Assembly (NCBI RefSeq): GCF_004123145.1
Contig: NZ_SDKC01000001.1
Span: forward strand, 2,451,501 to 2,515,500
Length of the DNA: 64,000 nt
Direction of reading: 5' to 3'
DNA from: Blautia faecicola
GTDB taxonomy: Bacteria > Bacillota > Clostridia > Lachnospirales > Lachnospiraceae
In this document: piece after piece, positions 25,559 to 32,154 of the stretch
Numbering within the stretch: position 1 is the stretch's first letter
Layout: every line of letters starts with the position of its first letter
Notes under the pieces: model-generated
Told to the model about the DNA's origin: nothing
The model's input: only the letters and a program-made list of their open reading frames with translations
Database searches by the model: none
Position numbers and translations under genes: made by a program

Positions 25559-25621
25559 ATCATAACCCAGCGGACAACAGTTTTCGCTATAGAATTATCC
25601 ACCGGAGTTATAAAATTGTCC
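25559..25621 (-). promoter_or_regulatory. Activator-type promoter with paired direct repeats (GH123 gene B)
   Basis: On the minus strand GGACAATTTTAT (25621-25610) and GGATAATTCTAT (25600-25589) repeat at 21 bp, and 24 nt later TATGAT (25564-25559) forms the -10. Spacing is identical to the importer promoter at 19860-19923, pointing to one shared regulator. Confidence 0.65.
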
Positions 25622-25641
25622 TCTGACGGCGGTAGTTTTTA

Positions 25642-25704
25642 TTTTGATTATCGCGGCAGTCGCCAAGATCTCATGCAAGCATAAACTTTGGCTCGTTGCT
25701 CGCG
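25642..25704. repeat. 63-bp intergenic repeat, copy 2
   Basis: 58/63 identical to 13442-13504, same orientation. It lies between the terminator of the 25760 gene and the promoter of GH123 gene B. Confidence 0.8.
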
Positions 25705-25710
25705 TAAATC

Positions 25711-25746
25711 AAAAAAAGAGACTGCCGCTTCATGTAAAGCAGTCTC
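25711..25746 (-). terminator. Terminator of FakA-C-like gene
   Basis: GAGACTGC (25746-25739) pairs with GCAGTCTC (25725-25718), followed by T7 on the minus strand. Confidence 0.85.
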
Positions 25747-25759
25747 CCTTTATGTAATT

Positions 25760-26050
25760 TTATCCCTGTAATCCGTTTGCCTGGCGGATCATATCTTCGA
25801 TGACGATATCGTAGATCTCACCGATGGTGTTGCAGTAAGCCAGCACTTTCCATGGTTCGTTGGTGTGGAAATGGATCTTTACCAGATCTTCATCTCCTGC
25901 CACGATCAGGCTGTTGCCTTCATAATGTTCTGTGATATATTCGGATATGGCATCCTCGTCCAGATCTTCGTCTCTTCGGTCGATCAGAAGCTGTGTGTCA
26001 TAGCGGTATGCAAACTGATCGTCTTCTGCGTCAATTGAATGTACTCCCAT
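25760..26050 (-). CDS. Stand-alone FakA/DhaL-associated C-terminal domain protein
   Basis: This is a 96-residue protein. YDTQLLIDRRDEDLDEDAI and GNSLIVAGDEDLVKIHFHTN resemble the C-terminal domain of fatty-acid kinase FakA (YloV). In full-length proteins this segment follows a Dak2 ATP-binding domain, which is absent here. AGGGAGG precedes ATG, so it appears to be a real short gene rather than a remnant. It might bind FakB/DegV-type lipid carriers, but this is inference. It is monocistronic. Confidence 0.7.
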   Translation of the reverse strand: MGVHSIDAEDDQFAYRYDTQLLIDRRDEDLDEDAISEYITEHYEGNSLIVAGDEDLVKIHFHTNEPWKVLAYCNTIGEIYDIVIEDMIRQANGLQG

Positions 26051-26167
26051 TGTTTCTACCTCCCTATTCTGTATACTGAATCGTTATTTCTATTTTACCA
26101 TAAAATACGAATGTGTCCACAGATTTCTTCATTCATCTATTTTCCCTTTTTCTTATCTGTCCTCTTT

Positions 26168-26455
26168 TTATTCATCTTCCTTTACATAAAATCCATAACC
26201 GCCTTCCACCGGCATCGATTTTACTTTCATATCTTCAATCCAGATACACGTTCGGTTCTGTAAAAATAAGATCAGCTGATCGATATCGGCTTCTTCTCCT
26301 TCTACTTCCATCTCCACGCTACTATCATACAGGTTCCGTACCCATCCGTTCAGTCCTAGCTCTTCTGCTTTCTGTACCGCATAATAACGAAATCCTACGC
26401 CCTGGACGCGTCCGTAAAAATAAATATGTTTTCTGATCTTTGTTTCCTGTTCCAT
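26168..26455 (-). CDS. acyP: Acylphosphatase
   Basis: This 95-residue enzyme hydrolyses acyl phosphates. HIYFYGRVQGVGFRYYA contains the phosphate loop with the catalytic Arg, and LNGWVRNLYDSSVEMEVEG contains the catalytic Asn. ATG 26455 lies 8 nt after GAGG; an earlier in-frame TTG has no ribosome binding site. It starts 10 nt after the stop of the kinase-like gene, so they are co-transcribed. Confidence 0.92.
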   Translation of the reverse strand: MEQETKIRKHIYFYGRVQGVGFRYYAVQKAEELGLNGWVRNLYDSSVEMEVEGEEADIDQLILFLQNRTCIWIEDMKVKSMPVEGGYGFYVKEDE

Positions 26456-26465
26456 TCCTTTTTCC

Positions 26466-26960
26466 TCACAATTTTGCAATTTCTTCTGCGATATCCTCTA
26501 TACTTCTTTTATCTGTATCAATTTTCACTGTTGACAGCCTGTTATAACAGGCAAGTCGTTCTATGCTTCGATCCAGTATATCCTCCGTCCTTTTTCCCTC
26601 TTCGATATCTTTTTTCAGTCGTTCCCGTAATTCACTTTCCTTTGCTGTTAAAGATATTGTCCTGATTTTACAATCCGTTTTATTTAGTTGTTCTACAATA
26701 TAATCTATAATCTCCTGCTGATGCATTACCCAGCAAAGGATTATATTGTCATAAACGGAGCATTGTATAAACTGATTCAATAAAAAACAGATATTTTCTA
26801 AAACCATTTTCTTAGTCTCTTCCGTGACCCAGAACGGATCAGCATCCCAGCACCAGTCACCGTCTAAAAATACACTGTTTGGTAACTTTCTCTTCAATTG
26901 CTGACAAACTGTAGTTTTTCCGACTCCCATCGTTCCGCCAACTAAATATACATTCTTCAC
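26466..26960 (-). CDS. P-loop kinase-like ATPase of unknown substrate
   Basis: This 164-residue protein begins with a textbook Walker A (YLVGGTMGVGKTTVCQQL), followed by FLDGDWCWDADPFWVT, a likely substrate-binding Asp. The C-terminal half has SLTAKESELRERLKKDIEEG and EDILDRSIERLACY, lid-like features of small-molecule kinases. It resembles AAA_33/shikimate-kinase-fold proteins. It is co-transcribed with acyP. The region is somewhat A/T-richer than its surroundings. Confidence 0.75.
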   Translation of the reverse strand: MKNVYLVGGTMGVGKTTVCQQLKRKLPNSVFLDGDWCWDADPFWVTEETKKMVLENICFLLNQFIQCSVYDNIILCWVMHQQEIIDYIVEQLNKTDCKIRTISLTAKESELRERLKKDIEEGKRTEDILDRSIERLACYNRLSTVKIDTDKRSIEDIAEEIAKL

Positions 26961-26994
26961 ACTATAACACCTCCCGTTTGTCTCATTTTATTAT

Positions 26995-27082
26995 ATCGTG
27001 ATCCGCACATTCCGTGCTTTCCGCTGCTTCGCAGCTATCACGATCGCCATTCGCCGCTCCCGATGAATAAGCTGCGCTTATT
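26995..27082. repeat. Multi-hairpin palindromic intergenic element
   Basis: ATCGTGAT (26995-27002) pairs with ATCACGAT (27037-27044) around an inner GCTGCTTCGCAGC hairpin (27023-27035). A second hairpin AATAAGC-TGC-GCTTATT (27066-27082) follows. No gene or promoter is evident; it looks like a REP-type element. Confidence 0.5.
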
Positions 27083-27116
27083 CCCGCTCGCTAACGCTCA
27101 TTATATCATACAGACA

Positions 27117-27160
27117 GCAAAAAGACTGCCCAGCTGGTACTTTTACCGGGCAGTCTTTTT
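27117..27160 (-). terminator. purL terminator
   Basis: AAAAAGACTGCCC (27119-27131) pairs with GGGCAGTCTTTTT (27148-27160). Confidence 0.85.
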
Positions 27161-27203
27161 GCTTTTATTTACTTTTAAGGAATGTTTTTGTCAGGGTTTC
27201 TTC

Positions 27204-30200
27204 CTATTTAAAATATGCAACACCGGATTCGAAGATCTTGATATCCTGTTCTCCGTAGATGTTCATGGCTACGGCATCGCCGCGGCGTTCGCTGTGAGCC
27301 ATCTTTCCAAGTACACGACCATCCGGGCTTGTGATTCCTTCAATAGCTGCGTAGGAACCGTTGACGTTCCATTCTTCATCCATGGATACGTTTCCATTCA
27401 GATCACAGTACTGGGTTGCTACCTGACCGTTTGCGAAGAGTTTATCGATCCACTCTTTGCTTGCCACGAAACGGCCCTCTCCATGAGATGCCGGGTTGAC
27501 ATATACTTTGCCAAGTTCTGCCTGTGCCAGCCATGGGGATTTGTTGGTTACTACTTTGGTGTAAACCATCTTGGAAATATGTCTGCCGATGGTATTGTAA
27601 GTCAGTGTCGGTGAATCTGCAGTCTGTCCTACGATCTCGCCATAAGGAACCAGTCCCAGTTTGATCAAAGCCTGGAATCCGTTACAGATACCAAGTGCCA
27701 GACCATCTCTCTCATTCAACAGTTTTGTTACGGCTTCTTTGATCTTCGCATTCTGGAAAGCAGTTGCAAAGAATTTTGCGGAACCATCCGGTTCGTCACC
27801 AGCAGAGAATCCGCCTGGGAACATGATGATCTGTGCCTGATTGATCGCTTCCTCGAAGATTGCTACAGAATCACGGATATCTTCTGCCGTCAGGTTCTTG
27901 AATACTCTTGTGATCACGTTCGCACCGGCACGTTCAAATGCCTTCGCACTGTCGTACTCACAGTTTGTACCCGGGAATACCGGAATAAATACGGTCGGGC
28001 GTGCTACTTTATGTTTGCATACATGGATGCTGTCTGCTTTGTACAGCGGGCTTTCCACTTTCTCCATGTTGTCGGTTCCTTTTGTTTTGAAGACTTTCTC
28101 CAGAGTTCCGGTCCATGCATCCAGTGCTTCTTTCATGGAAATTTCCATGCCGTCTTTGTATGTGAATTTTGCATCGTCTGTTACTTCACCGATCACGGTA
28201 TACGTTACAGACAGTTCTCCGACTTTATCAGCCGGTACTTCGCAGATGATATCACCAAATCCCGGTGCAAACAGATCTCTCTCGTCCAGATTGTGTTCAA
28301 TCTTCACACCCAGCTGATTACCGAATGCCATCTTGCTGACTGCTGCTGCGATACCATGACGATCCAGTGCATAAGCGGAAAGCACTTTGCCATCCAGGAT
28401 ATCCTGATGCAGTTTTCCGTACTGATCCATAGTTGCTGCATAATCCGGCAGATCATAGCTGTCTTTCGGCAGACGGATCCATACCAGTCTGCTTCCTGCC
28501 TTTTTCAGTTCCGGTGTGATAATATCCTGTTTCTTAGCCACATCTACCGCAAAGGAAACCAGTGTCGGCGGAACATCAATATCGTTGAAGGTTCCGGACA
28601 TACTGTCCTTTCCACCGATAGATGGAAGGCCAAATCCCATCTGTGCCGCATATGCACCGAGCAACGCTGCAAATGGCTGACTCCAACGTTCCGGATCCTC
28701 TGTCATTCGGCGGAAGTATTCCTGGAAGGTGAAACGGATCTTGGAGTAATCTCCGCCGTTCGCTACGATGCGTGCAATAGATTCTACAACTGCATAAACT
28801 GCACCGTGATATGGGCTCCAGCTGGATACATATGGATCAAATCCGTAGCTCATCATAGTCACAGTATCTGTTTTTCCGTTCATTACCGGAACCTTAGCGA
28901 CCATAGCCTGAGTTTCTGTCAGCTGATATTTACCACCATATGGCATAAATACGCTTCCTGCTCCGATGGATCCGTCAAACATCTCCACCAGACCTTTCTG
29001 GGAACAGGTATTCAGATCTGCCAGCATAGACAGCCATGCTGCTTTTGTATCTGCAGGCGCTTTTTCTTCACGCTCCAGAACATTTCCCTCTTTATTCGGA
29101 ATGTCTACCAGAACTTCTGTCTCCTGATGCGCACCGTTGGTATCCAGGAAAGCACGGGAAATATTAACAACTTCTTTTCCTCTCCAGTTCAGTACCAGAC
29201 GCGGTTCTTCGGTAACAACGGCTACCACAACAGCCTCCAGGTTTTCTTCGTTAGCGTATTTCATGAATTCGTCAACATCTTTCGGATCTACAACAACTGC
29301 CATACGCTCCTGGGACTCGGAGATTGCGATCTCGGTTCCGTCCAGACCGGCGTATTTTTTCGGTACTTTATCCAGATTGATCTGCAGACCAGGTGCCAGT
29401 TCACCGATAGCTACGGATACACCGCCGGCACCGAAGTCGTTACATTTCTTGATCAGTTTACTTACTTCTTCTCTGCGGAACATACGCTGGATCTTACGTT
29501 CGGTCGGCGCATTTCCTTTCTGTACTTCGGCTCCGCACACTTCGATGGAAGCTTCGGTATGTACTTTGGAAGATCCGGTAGCACCACCGATACCGTCACG
29601 GCCGGTACGTCCGCCAAGCAGGATGATGATATCGCCCGGATCGGAATTCTCTCTCTTGACTGCACGTCTTGGAGCAGCGCCCATAACCGCACCGATCTCC
29701 ATACGTTTTGCCACATAATTCGGATGATAGATTTCTTTTACATAACCGGTAGCCAGACCGATCTGGTTACCATAGGAGCTGTAACCGTGTGCAGCACCAC
29801 GTACCAGTTTCTTCTGCGGCAGTTTTCCTTTCAGTGTCTCTTTAACAGAAACGGTAGGATCTGCGGCACCGGTCACACGCATTGCCTGGTATACATAGGT
29901 ACGTCCTGACAGCGGGTCACGGATCGCACCACCAAGGCACGTAGCTGCGCCACCGAACGGTTCGATCTCGGTCGGATGGTTATGTGTTTCATTCTTAAAG
30001 TTGATGAGCCATTCTTCTTCTTTTCCATCCACATCGACCGGAACTACGATGGAGCAGGCATTAATCTCATCGGATTCTTCCTGATCCTGCAGTTTTCCTT
30101 CGGATTTCAGTTTCTTCATGGCAAGAAGTGCCAGATCCATCAGACAGATGAATTTGTCATCTCTTCCTTTGTACAGGACTTCTCTGTCTGCCAGATACTG

Positions 30201-30965
30201 TTCATACGTTTTTACAATCGGCTCTTTATAGTCACCGTCTTTGAAGGTTACTTTCTTAAGCTCTGTAGAGAAGGTGGTGTGACGGCAATGGTCAGACCAG
30301 TAAGTATCCAGCACACGGATCTCTGTCATGGAAGGATTTCTCTTCTCTTCATTTTTAAAATAATTCTGGATATGTTTGAAATCTTTGAATGTCATAGCCA
30401 GATTCAGGGAAGTATACAGCTCTTTCAGTGCTGCCTCTTCCATATCGATAAATCCGTCGAAGATTTTTACATCTGCCGGTTCTTCAAACTTTGTTACCAG
30501 TGTTTCCGGTTTTACCATTCCGGTCTCACGGGAATCTACCGGGTTGATGCAGTGATTCTTGATCGCTTCAAATTCTTCGTCGGAAACAGTTCCCTCGATT
30601 ACATAAGTGGTTGCAGATTTGATGATCGGCTGCTCGTCCTCTTTCAGGAACTGTACACACTGTACGGCAGAATCCGCTCTCTGATCAAACTGACCCGGCA
30701 GGTATTCTACGGAAAATACTCTTGCTCCTTCTACCATCGGGATCTGCTCTTTATACAGCACGTCTACCGGCGGCTCGGAGAATACGCATGTACATGCTTT
30801 CTCGAACACCTCATCTGAAATATTTTCTACATCGTAACGAATATATACATGAACTGCTGTCACAGTCTTAATTCCAAGGTAGCTGCTGATCTCATGTTTT
30901 AATTCTTTTGCCTGTACCGCAAAATCAGGTTTCTTTTCCACATAAACACGTTTTACACTGCTCAT
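27204..30965 (-). CDS. purL: Phosphoribosylformylglycinamidine synthase, single-chain
   Basis: This 1,253-residue enzyme carries out step four of purine synthesis, FGAR + Gln + ATP to FGAM. The N-terminal half includes LDTYWSDHCRHTTFSTEL and NFKNETHNHPTEIEPFGGAA, the FGAM synthase catalytic signature. Two AIRS-like halves follow (GGRTGRDGIGGATGSSKVH). The C-terminal glutaminase (about 990-1253) has FPGGFSAGDEPDGSAKF and the Cys nucleophile in ALGICNGFQALIKLG. This is the fused form, not PurL/PurQ/PurS. ATG 30965 gives the usual MSSVKRVYVEKK start. It is divergent from a LysR gene. Confidence 0.95.
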   Translation of the reverse strand: MSSVKRVYVEKKPDFAVQAKELKHEISSYLGIKTVTAVHVYIRYDVENISDEVFEKACTCVFSEPPVDVLYKEQIPMVEGARVFSVEYLPGQFDQRADSAVQCVQFLKEDEQPIIKSATTYVIEGTVSDEEFEAIKNHCINPVDSRETGMVKPETLVTKFEEPADVKIFDGFIDMEEAALKELYTSLNLAMTFKDFKHIQNYFKNEEKRNPSMTEIRVLDTYWSDHCRHTTFSTELKKVTFKDGDYKEPIVKTYEQYLADREVLYKGRDDKFICLMDLALLAMKKLKSEGKLQDQEESDEINACSIVVPVDVDGKEEEWLINFKNETHNHPTEIEPFGGAATCLGGAIRDPLSGRTYVYQAMRVTGAADPTVSVKETLKGKLPQKKLVRGAAHGYSSYGNQIGLATGYVKEIYHPNYVAKRMEIGAVMGAAPRRAVKRENSDPGDIIILLGGRTGRDGIGGATGSSKVHTEASIEVCGAEVQKGNAPTERKIQRMFRREEVSKLIKKCNDFGAGGVSVAIGELAPGLQINLDKVPKKYAGLDGTEIAISESQERMAVVVDPKDVDEFMKYANEENLEAVVVAVVTEEPRLVLNWRGKEVVNISRAFLDTNGAHQETEVLVDIPNKEGNVLEREEKAPADTKAAWLSMLADLNTCSQKGLVEMFDGSIGAGSVFMPYGGKYQLTETQAMVAKVPVMNGKTDTVTMMSYGFDPYVSSWSPYHGAVYAVVESIARIVANGGDYSKIRFTFQEYFRRMTEDPERWSQPFAALLGAYAAQMGFGLPSIGGKDSMSGTFNDIDVPPTLVSFAVDVAKKQDIITPELKKAGSRLVWIRLPKDSYDLPDYAATMDQYGKLHQDILDGKVLSAYALDRHGIAAAVSKMAFGNQLGVKIEHNLDERDLFAPGFGDIICEVPADKVGELSVTYTVIGEVTDDAKFTYKDGMEISMKEALDAWTGTLEKVFKTKGTDNMEKVESPLYKADSIHVCKHKVARPTVFIPVFPGTNCEYDSAKAFERAGANVITRVFKNLTAEDIRDSVAIFEEAINQAQIIMFPGGFSAGDEPDGSAKFFATAFQNAKIKEAVTKLLNERDGLALGICNGFQALIKLGLVPYGEIVGQTADSPTLTYNTIGRHISKMVYTKVVTNKSPWLAQAELGKVYVNPASHGEGRFVASKEWIDKLFANGQVATQYCDLNGNVSMDEEWNVNGSYAAIEGITSPDGRVLGKMAHSERRGDAVAMNIYGEQDIKIFESGVAYFK

Positions 30966-31095
30966 CGTACACCTGTCCTTTCTCTGTCGCATCTGCAACT
31001 GACTTCTCTTCGGTCTTTTACACTATTAAAGGCACTGCTGGATCGCATCTCTCAGAGATCCAGTGTACCGTCACTATAAAAATACCACAGAAAAT

Positions 31096-31134
31096 CTTAT
31101 TAGTAAAATTAATAGATTTAATCTTTTTAATAAG
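31096..31134. promoter_or_regulatory. Candidate LysR operator in purL-lysR divergent region
   Basis: The palindrome ATTAA-TAGAT-TTAAT (31108-31122, LysR-type T-N11-A) is nested in outer arms CTTATTA (31096-31102) and TAATAAG (31128-31134). This is candidate only, from position and symmetry. Confidence 0.35.
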
Positions 31135-31227
31135 CTTTTCTTATATTTATTGATTTTTTATAAAATACTGGATGCCATCCGCGGATTTTGTTATACTGAA
31201 AGCAGTTATAAGGAGGGCTTATCAAAC

Positions 31228-32106
31228 ATGATGGATATCAACTATGAATTGTACAAAGTATTTTACTATGTGGCGATCTCCCTGAGTTTTTCCGATGCTT
31301 CGAAACAGCTGTTTATCTCCCAGTCGGCCGTCAGCCAGTCGATCAAAGTGCTCGAAAAGAAACTGGGGATCACACTGTTTATCCGAAGCACCAAACGGGT
31401 ACAGCTGACCCCGGAAGGCGAGACGCTGCTTCGCCACATCGAACCGGCAATGAACCTGATCAAGCGCGGGGAAGCGCAGCTCATGGAAGCCAGCAACTTA
31501 GGCGGCGGTCAGCTTCGCATCGGCGCCAGTGACACCATCTGCCGCTACTATCTGGTTCCGTTTTTAAACAAATTTCATAAAACCTACCCGAATGTCCACA
31601 TCAAAGTGACCAACCAGACCTCTACCAAATGTGTGGATCTCCTCGAAATGGGACAGGTCGACCTGATCGTCACCAACTACCCGAACTCCCGGCTAAGCCA
31701 CGGCGACCATATCCGGACGATCCATTCGTTCAAAGACTGCTTCATCGCAAGCTCCAGACACTACAAAGAACTGATGGGCAAAAAACTCCACCTGAAAGAT
31801 CTCCTGGAATACCCGATCATGATGCTCGACCGCAAAAGCACCACCAGCGAATTCCTGCACCACCTCTTCCAGCAACACCAGCTGGACCTCGTCCCGGAAA
31901 TCGAACTGGGCAGTAACGACCTCCTGATCGATCTTGCCCGCATCGGTCTCGGCATCGCCTTCGTCCCGGACTACTGCATACCCGACGATGGCGAACTCTT
32001 CCCCCTGGACATCCAGGAGGAACTCCCGGGCCGAACCCTCGTTATCGCCCACAACCCGCAGCTGCCGCTGACTAAAGCAGCGAAGGAATTCCTGAACATT
32101 CTCTAA
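31228..32106 (+). CDS. LysR-family transcriptional regulator
   Basis: The 292 residues comprise an N-terminal winged helix-turn-helix (FYYVAISLSFSDASKQLFIS, QSAVSQSIKVLEKKLGITLF) and a C-terminal effector domain starting GGQLRIGASDTICRYYLVPF. ATG 31228 is 10 nt after AAGGAGGG. The regulated genes are unknown: it is divergent from purL and its 3' end meets the helicase gene convergently. The 3' third is strikingly C-rich. Confidence 0.9.
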   Translation: MMDINYELYKVFYYVAISLSFSDASKQLFISQSAVSQSIKVLEKKLGITLFIRSTKRVQLTPEGETLLRHIEPAMNLIKRGEAQLMEASNLGGGQLRIGASDTICRYYLVPFLNKFHKTYPNVHIKVTNQTSTKCVDLLEMGQVDLIVTNYPNSRLSHGDHIRTIHSFKDCFIASSRHYKELMGKKLHLKDLLEYPIMMLDRKSTTSEFLHHLFQQHQLDLVPEIELGSNDLLIDLARIGLGIAFVPDYCIPDDGELFPLDIQEELPGRTLVIAHNPQLPLTKAAKEFLNIL

Positions 32107-32109
32107 CTC

Positions 32110-32148
32110 AAAAAGGGAGCATCCGTTTTCCAACCGATGCTCCCTTTG
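32110..32148. terminator. Terminator between lysR and helicase genes
   Basis: AAAAGGGAGCATC pairs with GATGCTCCCTTTG across 32111-32147, serving both convergent genes. Confidence 0.6.
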
Positions 32149-32154
32149 TATCAA

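Noticed and set aside
28011-29909. 632-residue plus-strand reading frame opposite purL
   Set aside because: Shadow of PurL; rich in Cys, His and Phe, with no domain or ribosome binding site.
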